Shown here piece by piece: positions 17,797-26,558 of a DNA stretch of 64,000 nucleotides. The notes below the pieces were generated by a model. The model saw only the letters and a program-made list of their open reading frames with translations, did no database searches and was not told the origin of the DNA. The stretch is from Allomuricauda sp. NBRC 101325 (GTDB lineage: Bacteria > Bacteroidota > Bacteroidia > Flavobacteriales > Flavobacteriaceae), in the NCBI RefSeq assembly GCF_030268205.1, contig NZ_BSQF01000001.1, positions 912,649 through 976,648 on the forward strand. Direction: 5' to 3'. How positions within the stretch are numbered: position 1 is the stretch's first letter; each line of letters starts with the position of its first letter. The position numbers and the translations under genes were made by a program.

Positions 17797-19099
17797 TTGC
17801 TCTAATTTTAAAAGTTGACACGTACATGGTAAATAGTACAAAGGAAACAATTCCCCAGTGTCTATCCAGCATAGATTCAGTCAAAAAACTCAAATAAAAA
17901 ACGGCCAAAATCAATTTGACTTCTTTGCCAACATTTGACCTGCCAAAATAGCCAAAATAAAAAATAGCAAATAACCCAATTAAGCCAATAAGTCCAGACT
18001 GTAATAAAGTGTCTAAGTATTGATTATGTGAATTAAATCTATTTAGAACGCCAGCATTAAAAGTGTTGGTTTCATACTCTTTAATAAGTTCGTTTTTTGC
18101 ATCCCCAATTCCAAATCCAACTACTGGTGCTCTAGAAGCTAGCTGAAGTGCATATTTCCATTTTAAAAACCTTATATTTTGATTGGCAAAGTTTAGATGT
18201 TCATGTCTATATTCCGGATTTACAACGGACATGACTCTATATTTTAGGATTGGATTTTTCCAAACAATAGTTATGACTAAGGATAACAGAAAAACCCCAC
18301 CTAAAATACTTTGTATTAATTTTTGCTTGTTAGATGCCCTTTGAATAAAATATATCAATAAAATCAAAATGCAAATCGCGGATTCTGATCTTGATGACAA
18401 TATAACATTGAAAACCACTAATAGGATCAAATTTATAGCGAATTGAAATCTTTTTATTCTTTTCGCCGATTTAAGTGATATCAAAAATATCAGAGCAAGA
18501 TTTGTGAAAAGTGCCAGGTAAATTGGTTGTATATCCAAGGGTTGGGTTAAGCCCTCATATGTAAATGCCCAAAAGTCCATTGTAATCCCCTCTTGTGTCT
18601 CGCTTTCTACAAAAATGTTGGAAATGGACACGTGAAGATATTTTAACAATGAATTTCCTTGATCGTGGTTTCTTGCCACAGCCAATACAAAAAGAACGAT
18701 AAGAGAAACTAGTAGGGAATATATAAATGCCTTTCTAACAAATACTCCCTGCTCCTTATCCATATTCTTTGGAGGCAATAGATAAAAGGCTATAGGAATA
18801 AACAGAAATGCAAGATACCTTTTAATATATCCTAAACCCTCTTTAACATCCTCGCTATAAATTAATGAAAAACAACATATTCCAAAATAGACAATGAATG
18901 CCCCTGTTAATTTGGCATTATTTGCCAATAAATTTTTAGTTCCATTGCCCTGTCTATGAAAAAAAAATCTGAATAAAGAGTACCCTACAAAAAGGATAAT
19001 GAAAATTGTGTTTAATGAGTTTTTGGCTAAAAGTGTAATAAAACAAAAACTTATAAAAATTTCCGTAGCATCCAATTTGGTTTTAAAACTATTTAACAT
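17771..19099 (-). CDS. O-antigen polymerase/ligase family membrane protein (Wzy-like)
   Basis: A 442-residue protein with about ten to twelve transmembrane helices and a long periplasmic loop around 280-370 carrying the RxPVVGFGIGDAKNE and NSHNQYLDTLLQSG motifs of the Wzy_C/O-antigen ligase superfamily. Such proteins polymerise repeat units or ligate glycans to a carrier in the periplasm. The start at 19099 (MLNSFKTKL) is chosen because its ATG overlaps the TAA of the preceding gene as TAATG, a coupling arrangement. The longer frame from 19138 would overlap by 40 bases. A second Wzy-like protein is encoded at 20226-21422, so one of the two may be a ligase. Confidence 0.85.
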   Translation of the reverse strand: MLNSFKTKLDATEIFISFCFITLLAKNSLNTIFIILFVGYSLFRFFFHRQGNGTKNLLANNAKLTGAFIVYFGICCFSLIYSEDVKEGLGYIKRYLAFLFIPIAFYLLPPKNMDKEQGVFVRKAFIYSLLVSLIVLFVLAVARNHDQGNSLLKYLHVSISNIFVESETQEGITMDFWAFTYEGLTQPLDIQPIYLALFTNLALIFLISLKSAKRIKRFQFAINLILLVVFNVILSSRSESAICILILLIYFIQRASNKQKLIQSILGGVFLLSLVITIVWKNPILKYRVMSVVNPEYRHEHLNFANQNIRFLKWKYALQLASRAPVVGFGIGDAKNELIKEYETNTFNAGVLNRFNSHNQYLDTLLQSGLIGLIGLFAIFYFGYFGRSNVGKEVKLILAVFYLSFLTESMLDRHWGIVSFVLFTMYVSTFKIRAIEISNNRN

Positions 19100-20229
19100 T
19101 AGATAATTTTCAGAATTTCCTTTGCTGCATACTCCCAAGTATATTCCTTTTGAACGGTTGACAATGCCCTATTACGAATTAATGATAGTTCATCATGTTC
19201 CATGGTAAGAACTTTGGTTAATTTCTTCTCCAAGGATTCAACATCTTCACTTTCAAATAAGAAACCATTTACCCCATCTATTATGATTTCTCTGTTTGGA
19301 GCCAAATTAGAGCACAAAACTAAGGACGGGTAGCTAATAGCAGTTAATAATACACCGCTTTGATAAATCTTTCTATACGGAATTACAACACATGTTGCCA
19401 CTGAAAATAAATTATCCTTCTCCTCATCCGTTATGAACCTTGTCATTAGCACAACCTTTTCTTTTAGTTGAAGTTCATCAATTAATTGGTCATATTTGGA
19501 AAAGCTATCCTTCCATGGTTTTCCTGCTATAATCAATTTAATCTTTGGGCAATTTTCGGTACATCGCGCAAACGCACGTAAAAGGAGGTCCAACCCTTTT
19601 ACCTCCTTTATTTGACCAAAAAACAAGATATATCTATGGTCCTTGTCCAAATTTAAAAATTCAAGTGCTGTTCCTCTGTCAATTTCTGAATTTACATAGT
19701 CAATATAGCCTCCGTGCCTAATCGTTGATATCTTTTCCTTATTTATACGATGTTGGATGAGTTCGCTTTTTGAAAAATCATTGTGAACTAAAATATTATC
19801 CGTTAATGTATTTAGCATACTTTTTTTAACACTTTTTATATCATTTTCAGCAAAGCCCGATACATCATGTACAATAAGAAGAATGCGAAACCCAAAAAAA
19901 TATTTAGCGACAAAAAGTATAATCCAGTCCTTTAACTCGAATGAAAATGCATGAATAATAATATTAGGGCATTTGTTCTTTTTTAAGTAAATAAACGACC
20001 TTAAAAATCCTTTAAAAAAGTACATTGCTTTTTTAAAGACAGGGCCTCCGTCTTCCTTTAAATCAAATTTTTTCTTAACCTTGATGCCACTTGTGTTTAA
20101 ACTACCTGCCAAAAAATTTGAAAGAATGTATACTTCTCGTTCCCTTACTATTCCTTGAGCTAAAGAAATGTCGTAAATATCCATTCCACTCTTACTGCCC
20201 ACATGGTCTACTATACCAATACTACTCAT
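19099..20229 (-). CDS. Family 4 glycosyltransferase
   Basis: A 376-residue GT-B enzyme. The C-terminal half has ILFFGQIKEVKGLDLLLRAFA (about 192-212), a GT4 start of the donor domain, then IIAGKPWKD and VVIPYRKIYQSGVLLTAISY, with the conserved acidic residues replaced in part by QSG, a variant seen in several sugar loci. The N-terminal half is the acceptor domain. It is cytoplasmic or membrane-associated and adds one sugar of the repeat unit. It overlaps the upstream polymerase gene by four bases (ATGA) and the downstream polymerase by one (TAATG), so it is tightly coupled to both. Confidence 0.83.
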   Translation of the reverse strand: MSSIGIVDHVGSKSGMDIYDISLAQGIVREREVYILSNFLAGSLNTSGIKVKKKFDLKEDGGPVFKKAMYFFKGFLRSFIYLKKNKCPNIIIHAFSFELKDWIILFVAKYFFGFRILLIVHDVSGFAENDIKSVKKSMLNTLTDNILVHNDFSKSELIQHRINKEKISTIRHGGYIDYVNSEIDRGTALEFLNLDKDHRYILFFGQIKEVKGLDLLLRAFARCTENCPKIKLIIAGKPWKDSFSKYDQLIDELQLKEKVVLMTRFITDEEKDNLFSVATCVVIPYRKIYQSGVLLTAISYPSLVLCSNLAPNREIIIDGVNGFLFESEDVESLEKKLTKVLTMEHDELSLIRNRALSTVQKEYTWEYAAKEILKII

Positions 20230-21422
20230 TTAGAAACTACTATTTTTTGCTTGTACTCAATCCCAATAAAAATGCACACCAAAAAAACACTCAATAAATT
20301 GAAGGCATTTTCCGAGATAAGAGCAATTATCAATTGGGCAATAAGAATTTTTGAGGTCAAATTGAAATTAAGTCTTCTCAAAATCACTATAAATGGAGAG
20401 ATCCACAACAAAAATCCAAGAATGCCTATTTGCCCTACAATTGCCCCAATGTAAGTATCTCCAATCACAACAGATGGATCCCCAAACATAAAAGCTTGGT
20501 TTCCTGTCTTAGCAAGACCATGACCAAAAAAATTAACATTTGCAATTGTACTTTGTAATCCTTCAACATGTTTCATTACCCCTGCATGAAATTTGGATGC
20601 ATATAAAAGAAAGATTGAAAACAAGAACAATAAACAAATTTTAATGCCCTTTGAAATCTTCTTTGTGAACAATAAAATGGTTATGATCAGTTGTAAAATT
20701 GCTCCTTTTGAAAAGGTCATTAATATTCCCAATATAAATAGTGCTGCTAACCAATTACGCTTATTTTTAGAATTAAAAAGGTCTTTTTTAAAATAGATAA
20801 ATGAAAATAAAAACGCAAAGCTGTGACCAAGGTTAATTGGGTCCAATAATGTTGAAGCCATTCTTTTTATTCCTCCAAATATGGGTTCGATAAAAAAAAC
20901 AGGGTATAGATATAATTGTGGATAACTTAAATTGTAAAAGGGTATGTTTTTGACTTTAAAATAGCCCGTAACGTTGATATAATGCCAAATACCCAACAAT
21001 ACCTCAATAAAGCCCACAAGTAAAACGAACAACCCAATTTTTATGGCAAATCTTAAACTATCCTTAAAATTAACATTGTTCCCAAGTGATATGCCAAAAA
21101 AAACCAAAATAAGGGGCATTATCATTTGCCGAATACTGGCTGCTTTTGCAATTAACGGCGCATCACTAAAGAAATAAACAGTAAACAGATAAATAAAAAA
21201 ACATAACGAAAAAACAACAACCGGTGAAGTTTTGGCTTTTAACCTAAATACTAGGCCAAACAATGTTATTATAAGTAAATCTTTTACAAATAGCAGGTTA
21301 AGATTTAGGTCAAAAATGAGGTAACCCAACGCCAATATAATTGAACAGGTAAAACACCATAGTATTGCCAACTTTAAAATTAAAGGCTTTTTTAAATATA
21401 TTCCTTTGGCCAGGGTTTCCAT
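20226..21422 (-). CDS. Wzy-like polysaccharide polymerase (membrane protein)
   Basis: A 398-residue protein with ten or more hydrophobic segments and a central periplasmic stretch (about 270-325, including NVNFFGHGLAKTGNQ and DTYIGAIVGQIGILGF). Layout and the FGHG..TG..DTY..I..QIG pattern fit Wzy polymerases that assemble repeat units after flipping. Wzy proteins share little sequence, so the call rests on topology, these motifs and the locus. It begins the inner minus-strand operon that runs through to the initiating transferase; an exact -7 element lies 46 bases upstream in the shared divergent region with the pyruvyl transferase gene. It overlaps the next gene by four bases. Confidence 0.75.
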   Translation of the reverse strand: METLAKGIYLKKPLILKLAILWCFTCSIILALGYLIFDLNLNLLFVKDLLIITLFGLVFRLKAKTSPVVVFSLCFFIYLFTVYFFSDAPLIAKAASIRQMIMPLILVFFGISLGNNVNFKDSLRFAIKIGLFVLLVGFIEVLLGIWHYINVTGYFKVKNIPFYNLSYPQLYLYPVFFIEPIFGGIKRMASTLLDPINLGHSFAFLFSFIYFKKDLFNSKNKRNWLAALFILGILMTFSKGAILQLIITILLFTKKISKGIKICLLFLFSIFLLYASKFHAGVMKHVEGLQSTIANVNFFGHGLAKTGNQAFMFGDPSVVIGDTYIGAIVGQIGILGFLLWISPFIVILRRLNFNLTSKILIAQLIIALISENAFNLLSVFLVCIFIGIEYKQKIVVSK

Positions 21423-21468
21423 TTATAAAAACTATTTCAACTTTGATTTCTTTTTGGTAATATTTGCG

Positions 21469-21476
21469 CAAACATA
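21469..21476 (-). promoter_or_regulatory. -7 element for the inner polysaccharide operon, in a divergent palindrome
   Basis: The minus strand reads TATGTTTG, an exact TAnnTTTG, inside a palindromic TTTGCGCAAA core (21463-21472). On the plus strand the same core gives AATATTTG, one mismatch from the consensus, pointing to the pyruvyl transferase. Both divergent genes may fire from this one spot. Confidence 0.45.
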
Positions 21477-21520
21477 TACAACTGAAAATTAAAAAGTCAC
21501 ATTAACCTTAATTCTGTTAA

Positions 21521-22585
21521 ATGAAAATAGGAATTTTAACTTATCACTATTCAGACAACTACGGAGCTGTTTTACAAACGTTTGCCTTATCAAATATTTT
21601 AAGAAACCATGGTCATAATGCTGAAATCATAAACCTAATTCCAAAAAAAAATCTTAATCAAACTATTCGTAAATTCTTTAAAGATCGGTTAACCTATAAT
21701 TTCAAATCGTTTAGACAAAATCATTTAATCTGCAAACCTAATAAACCTATTGTCTATCACGAATTAAAAACACTTAATTTTTCTAATTATGATGTTATTA
21801 TAGTGGGAAGTGATCAGGTTTGGCGTAAAAGTTATACACAAGGATTAGGATACAGTTATTTCCTGGATTTTGTGCCTAACGGGACAAAAAAAGTGTCTTA
21901 TGCGGCAAGTTTTGGCCTAGACCATTATGAAGGCTCTCCCAACGATATTAAAATAGTATCCGAGCTTCTTAAAGATTTTGATTTAATAACCACAAGAGAA
22001 CAAAGTGGAGTTGAAATATGTGAAAAAACCTTCAAAGTTAAGGCCGACTTTGTTTTAGACCCTGTATTATTAAGTGATTCAATTTTTGAAAAATTTATTG
22101 ATCGCTCAAATCAAAACACATTTGTAACTCAATATCTTTTAGATCCAACCGATCAAAAAGTCAGCTTTGTAAAAAACGTTTCTAAATATTTTGACATACC
22201 TACAAAAATCAATTATAAACAAAGTAACAAACCCATTACTTTATTCAATTCAATTTTTAAAAGAAGTGAAGAAACATTTCCAAAAGTTGAAGACTGGATA
22301 AATGGTATTGCAAACAGCACATTTGTAGTTACGGATTCCTTTCATGGAGTAGCCTTTTCCATTCTTTTTAAGAAACAATTTGTTTGTATCATAAATGAAA
22401 AAAGAGGGAAAACAAGGATGTCAAATCTTTTGGGCATTTTAGGTTTAAACCACGTGGGGGTTAGTGAAAAAGATTTAGACACACTGAAAGTCAATGATAT
22501 AACAGAGATTGATTATGAAATTGTAAATGAAAAACTTTCTGAATTGAGAAAAAAATCCTTGGATTATCTCTTAAGTATTCTTTAG
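21521..22585 (+). CDS. Polysaccharide pyruvyl transferase family protein
   Basis: Adds a ketal-linked pyruvate from phosphoenolpyruvate to a sugar of an exopolysaccharide, giving it negative charge. The 354-residue product starts with MKIGILTYHYSDNYGAVLQT, the family hallmark, and has VGSDQVWRKS (about 92-101), VSYAASFG, and the late DSFHGVAFSI motif (about 273-282) of the PS_pyruv_trans fold. It is cytoplasmic. It is the only plus-strand gene in the locus: divergent from the Wzy-like gene and convergent with the nitroreductase, with just 17 bases between the stops. That points to an insertion or inversion in the locus. The strand and base use are as AT-rich as its neighbours. Confidence 0.88.
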   Translation: MKIGILTYHYSDNYGAVLQTFALSNILRNHGHNAEIINLIPKKNLNQTIRKFFKDRLTYNFKSFRQNHLICKPNKPIVYHELKTLNFSNYDVIIVGSDQVWRKSYTQGLGYSYFLDFVPNGTKKVSYAASFGLDHYEGSPNDIKIVSELLKDFDLITTREQSGVEICEKTFKVKADFVLDPVLLSDSIFEKFIDRSNQNTFVTQYLLDPTDQKVSFVKNVSKYFDIPTKINYKQSNKPITLFNSIFKRSEETFPKVEDWINGIANSTFVVTDSFHGVAFSILFKKQFVCIINEKRGKTRMSNLLGILGLNHVGVSEKDLDTLKVNDITEIDYEIVNEKLSELRKKSLDYLLSIL

Positions 22586-22602
22586 TGGCCGGTTAATTAA
22601 TA

Positions 22603-23544
22603 TTACACTTCATTAATCAAAACATCATCTAATAATTTTTTAGGGGAGCACGTTACATTAATATCTTTTGACGATGTTCCAACCGCTATGTACATAATAA
22701 TTTCCTCATTAAAAGGGATATTAGTGACTTTGTGCGCTTTATAATCATTAATCGGAGAAGTACACCAATTTAAACAACAACTGCTAACGCCCTTTGAAAA
22801 AAGGGAATATATTAAGCTCATGCTAAACAATCCTCCATCAATAAATATTTGATGGCGTTCTATTGAAAATTCCATTTCTGAAAGGTTCCCAGTAACAATA
22901 ATCAAACTTTCAATGGTATCAGAAAATCCTCTGTTTCCATTCTGGAATTTTAAAAGTTCTTGAACTTTGTCCTTTTGTGAAAAAAAATAAACTTTCCAGG
23001 GCTGCCTATTACACACTGAGGGAGTGTTAATGGCCATTTGAACCGACTCTTCTATTAATTTAGGGTCTGCAGGACCATCAAAATTTCTAACACTTGACCT
23101 TAAATATACCATTTGATGAAAATCACTGGTAAAATCAGAGACCTTCTTCGCTCCTACATTATTAAATTTAACATCTGTATTGGGAAATTTATCAAAAGGA
23201 AATCTATCCACCTCATAGCCCAATTCCACATGTCTATTTTTATAAGCCTCTAGCGCAGATATTCCCTCAAAATAGGGGAAAGTATTTTCTCCAAAAGCTC
23301 CTTTTAATGTATTTAGATCTTTAATTAGGTTGTCAAAAAAATAAAGGCCAAAATATGGTTTAAAATTAGCATACGTTAAACCCTTTTCAATCCTATGCAA
23401 ATTAATCATGATTCGAGAGCGAAGGGCTTCCTTATTGGTTCTTTTATATACCATATTAGAGAAACATACTACTTTGATAAAATCATAGGCAGAATAGATC
23501 CAGATCTTCACAAAGTTTTTGATGGTTTTTAAGATTCTTTTCAT
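22603..23544 (-). CDS. Nitroreductase family protein with N-terminal extension
   Basis: A 313-residue protein. The second half (about 145-300) is an FMN-binding nitroreductase fold with RSSVRNFDG (phosphate-binding arginine region), NTPSVCNRQPWKVY, and the late YIAVGTSS. The first 140 residues are an extension with a hydrophobic start and a HRIEKGLTYANFKPYFG segment, which recurs in nitroreductases of polysaccharide loci. The reaction is unknown: a redox change on a sugar or lipid carrier is possible (inference). It overlaps the flippase gene by four bases (ATGA), so the two are coupled. It is convergent with the pyruvyl transferase. Nitroreductase and pyruvyl transferase genes often travel together in Bacteroidota glycan loci. 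Confidence 0.82.
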   Translation of the reverse strand: MKRILKTIKNFVKIWIYSAYDFIKVVCFSNMVYKRTNKEALRSRIMINLHRIEKGLTYANFKPYFGLYFFDNLIKDLNTLKGAFGENTFPYFEGISALEAYKNRHVELGYEVDRFPFDKFPNTDVKFNNVGAKKVSDFTSDFHQMVYLRSSVRNFDGPADPKLIEESVQMAINTPSVCNRQPWKVYFFSQKDKVQELLKFQNGNRGFSDTIESLIIVTGNLSEMEFSIERHQIFIDGGLFSMSLIYSLFSKGVSSCCLNWCTSPINDYKAHKVTNIPFNEEIIMYIAVGTSSKDINVTCSPKKLLDDVLINEV

Positions 23545-25064
23545 AATCTCTTTAATTTCGATAAAATTAGTTTTCCTTTTTTAAAAAGGAATTTCTTTTC
23601 TTTTCTATTTAACCCAAATTGAATTACAAAGAACAACAATCCTGTCAACGAAATAAGAAGATTAATTGCCTTAGGAAAAGTCTCTGGCATATTTGTAAAT
23701 ACCGTATAGAAAACAGCTGCAATTACAATTATTGGAATGCAATAAATTAAAACTCCAAATAAATATTCATTTGCCGAAAATGGAAGATACTTTTTAAAAA
23801 GTAAGAGCCGTGCTCCAAGGGCTAAAATACTAAGTGCGGTACTTATCAAGAGAATACTTTCTGGGCCAATCCCTATTTTTAAAAATAAATAAGATAATGG
23901 AAAGTTTAATAATAGTATTGAGCCTACTATTATTTGATATGTCTTAATATTTCCAGTTGCTTGAATTGAAGTTTTAATGGTTTCTGATAAACTATCAATT
24001 AAAATAACAGTCAATAATATTTTTGTGAAAACAACTGCATAAATTGGGACTGTGCCGAGCCATAATGACAAAAAAAACTCAGTTTCCAAATAAATTGGAA
24101 ACAGTGCAATTAGAATTGCAAAAAAACCAAATTTAGCTCCTGCAAACACCAGCATTTTCATTTCTTCATAATCTTTTGTAGCATACTTTTTTATAATTTG
24201 AGGATTCATGGCCATTACCGCATTCACCGCTAAATTTTTTAAAGCAGATTGAACTTGTATGGCTATAGCCATCGAGGCATTTATTGATGGTCCAAAAAAC
24301 AAGTTCAAAAGAATATTTAAACCCTGCGTACTTGCCATGTGCGCTAAATTTCCAAATAAGCTCCAAGAAGTATAGATTGTTACTTTCTTAAAAATGTCCT
24401 TTTCATAAACTGGTCTTATAGAAACCTCCCTAAACCTCATTTTACTGTAAACAAAATAAGCAGAAAAGACAACAACACTAATAATCAATAAAATAAGTCC
24501 ATATTTAGGCAATAATAAATCTGTTAAATAGGTTAAGATTACAGCTCCACCTAATTTCAATATCAGGTCAAAAACAAAAATGAATGAAAAAACATTGAAC
24601 CTCTCGTGAGCAATTATTGATGCCTTAAATGGAATTTGTAACATTGAAACAACAACACTGAACACAGAAAATTGGTAAAGCCATAAAACCTCCGCGTCTG
24701 AAATGCTTCCAATATTGATTTTGGTCTGAACAAACCATACACCAATTGTTTCTAAGAGAACAAATATTGCTGCGGCAATTATTAAATGTATCAGCAAGCA
24801 TGTTCTAAAAGTTAGCTTTAAGCTTAATTCGTCTCCTGCCTTCTGTTCAAATGCAATAAATCTTTCAGTTGCAATTGCCATTGCATTATTCAGAAACGTC
24901 ATCATTACTACCAAACCAGCAACAATGCTAAAAACTCCAAAGCTCTCTTCTCCCAGCGCCCTTAGAACAAGCCTTGAAATATATAAGTTTAGAAAAATCC
25001 CAATAAATACCCTAGATATTAGGTAAATTGAATTTTTTAATATTACCGAAGTGTTGATTTTCAA
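23541..25064 (-). CDS. Oligosaccharide flippase (Wzx/MATE-like)
   Basis: A 507-residue protein with about 12-14 transmembrane helices and no long soluble domain. The start NTSVILKNSIYLISRVFIGIFLN, then YISRLVLRALGEESFGVFS, and the LNNAMAIATERFIAFE segment are typical of the polysaccharide flippases of Bacteroidota (MOP superfamily). It should move the undecaprenyl-linked repeat unit to the periplasmic side. It lies between rfbC (61 bases upstream) and the nitroreductase, in the same operon direction. Its repeat unit is not determinable, but flippase, polymerases and initiating transferase together form a complete Wzx/Wzy route. Confidence 0.88.
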   Translation of the reverse strand: MKINTSVILKNSIYLISRVFIGIFLNLYISRLVLRALGEESFGVFSIVAGLVVMMTFLNNAMAIATERFIAFEQKAGDELSLKLTFRTCLLIHLIIAAAIFVLLETIGVWFVQTKINIGSISDAEVLWLYQFSVFSVVVSMLQIPFKASIIAHERFNVFSFIFVFDLILKLGGAVILTYLTDLLLPKYGLILLIISVVVFSAYFVYSKMRFREVSIRPVYEKDIFKKVTIYTSWSLFGNLAHMASTQGLNILLNLFFGPSINASMAIAIQVQSALKNLAVNAVMAMNPQIIKKYATKDYEEMKMLVFAGAKFGFFAILIALFPIYLETEFFLSLWLGTVPIYAVVFTKILLTVILIDSLSETIKTSIQATGNIKTYQIIVGSILLLNFPLSYLFLKIGIGPESILLISTALSILALGARLLLFKKYLPFSANEYLFGVLIYCIPIIVIAAVFYTVFTNMPETFPKAINLLISLTGLLFFVIQFGLNRKEKKFLFKKGKLILSKLKRL

Positions 25065-25125
25065 ATTTTAAATGAATCCTGTTCTTAAGGCTTAGTTAAA
25101 TCAAAAAAAGAATGATCTATATTAA

Positions 25126-25677
25126 TTAAGATTGCGTTTTTTGTTTAGATAATTCTAAAAGAATTAAGTCTTTTTCAGAAATTATTAGTTCTTCAAATGG
25201 CAAATACCAATTGATATTTAATTCTTTATCACTAAACAAAATCCCATCTTCAGCTTCTTGATTGTAATAGTTGTCACATTTATAAAAGAATTGAGCAGTA
25301 TCACTTAATACCACAAAGCCGTGAGCAAATCCTCTTGGAATAAACAACTGCTTTTTATTGTCACTAGTTAATTCAACCGATACATGCTGTCCATAAGTTT
25401 CGGAGTCCTTTCGCAAATCTACCGCGACATCCAAAACACAGCCCTCTAGAACACGAACGAGCTTTGCTTGGGCATGTTCACCTTTTTGAAAATGAAGTCC
25501 CCTTAAAACTCCTTTCTTGGAGAATGATTGATTGTCTTGAACAAAATTTACTTCCTCACCAATTGCCTCACAAAATGCTTTGTGATTATAACTTTCATAA
25601 AAATAACCACGTTCGTCTTCAAAAACCCTTGGCTGCAAAATAAAACAGCCTTTAAGCTTGGTTTCTGTTACTTTCAT
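25126..25677 (-). CDS. rfbC: dTDP-4-dehydrorhamnose 3,5-epimerase
   Basis: RfbC (RmlC) epimerises the dTDP-4-keto-6-deoxy-glucose intermediate at C3 and C5. The 183-residue product is a cupin-type jelly roll with the family phrases [13 protein letters not shown] (20-32), [18 protein letters not shown] (47-64, with the catalytic His) and [10 protein letters not shown] (about 112-121). The length is normal. It overlaps the end of rfbA by four bases (ATGA) and is the last of the rfbDBAC set on the minus strand. Confidence 0.96.
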   Translation of the reverse strand: MKVTETKLKGCFILQPRVFEDERGYFYESYNHKAFCEAIGEEVNFVQDNQSFSKKGVLRGLHFQKGEHAQAKLVRVLEGCVLDVAVDLRKDSETYGQHVSVELTSDNKKQLFIPRGFAHGFVVLSDTAQFFYKCDNYYNQEAEDGILFSDKELNINWYLPFEELIISEKDLILLELSKQKTQS

Positions 25678-26546
25678 AAATTTTCTTTGTTCAATATTCC
25701 CAAAAGATTTTTACCATAGCCACTTTTCATGAGTGGCTCCGCAAGAAACTTAAATTGCTGTTTATCAATATAGCCCATTTCAAAAGCAGCAGCTTCAATG
25801 GCCCCGATTTTTAAACCTTGTCTTTCTTCAATAACCTCAACAAACTGTGAGGCCTGCATTAAGGATTGGAAGGTTCCAGTATCCAACCAAGCTGTGCCCC
25901 TATCCAAAATACTTACATTGAGGGTACCCCTCTTCAAATATTCCTTATTTACATCGGTAATCTCAAGTTCCCCTCTGGGACTAGGTTTAATGTTTTTGGC
26001 TATTGAAACCACGTTATTATCATAAAAATAAATGCCCGGAACCGCAAAATTGGATTTGGGTTCAAGCGGTTTTTCTTCTATGCTTATAGCCTTCCCTTCT
26101 ATATCAAACTCAACAACGCCATACCGCTCTGGATCGTGAACTCGATAAGCATAAATAACACCTCCTTCAGGATCGTTGTTCCCTTGTAACAGTTTTGACA
26201 AACCTGACCCATAAAATATATTGTCACCAAGAATCAAAGCTACCTTATCTTCCCCGATAAACTCCTCCCCAATTATAAAAGCCTCTGCCAAACCATTTGG
26301 GGCATCTTGAACAGCATAAGAAAAACTACAGCCATACTTTTTACCATCTCCTAAAAGATCCTTAAAAAGAGGAAGATCCTTGGGGGTTGAGATGATTAGT
26401 ATCTCCTTAATTCCAGAATACATTAGGGTCGACAATGGGTAGTAAATCATAGGCTTGTCGTAGATTGGCATTAACTGCTTGCTTACGGATAAGGTCAACG
26501 GATGTAATCTAGTTCCCGAACCTCCCGCCAAAATGATTCCTTTCAT
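25674..26546 (-). CDS. rfbA: Glucose-1-phosphate thymidylyltransferase
   Basis: RfbA (RmlA) makes dTDP-glucose from dTTP and glucose-1-phosphate, the first step to dTDP-rhamnose. The 290-residue product begins [18 protein letters not shown], the nucleotidyltransferase signature, followed by [26 protein letters not shown] (about 109-116) and GTAWLDTGT (about 218-226). The length is typical. The gene lies 12 bases after rfbB and overlaps rfbC by four bases. Allosteric control by dTDP-rhamnose is known for the family. Confidence 0.97.
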   Translation of the reverse strand: MKGIILAGGSGTRLHPLTLSVSKQLMPIYDKPMIYYPLSTLMYSGIKEILIISTPKDLPLFKDLLGDGKKYGCSFSYAVQDAPNGLAEAFIIGEEFIGEDKVALILGDNIFYGSGLSKLLQGNNDPEGGVIYAYRVHDPERYGVVEFDIEGKAISIEEKPLEPKSNFAVPGIYFYDNNVVSIAKNIKPSPRGELEITDVNKEYLKRGTLNVSILDRGTAWLDTGTFQSLMQASQFVEVIEERQGLKIGAIEAAAFEMGYIDKQQFKFLAEPLMKSGYGKNLLGILNKENL

Positions 26547-26558
26547 ATTTTTCTGGCT

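Noticed and set aside
18630..18635. CACGTG core in the first Wzy-like gene, and another near 22451 in the pyruvyl transferase
   Set aside because: Only the six-base core is shared with parS; the flanks do not match, so they are not counted with the four sites.
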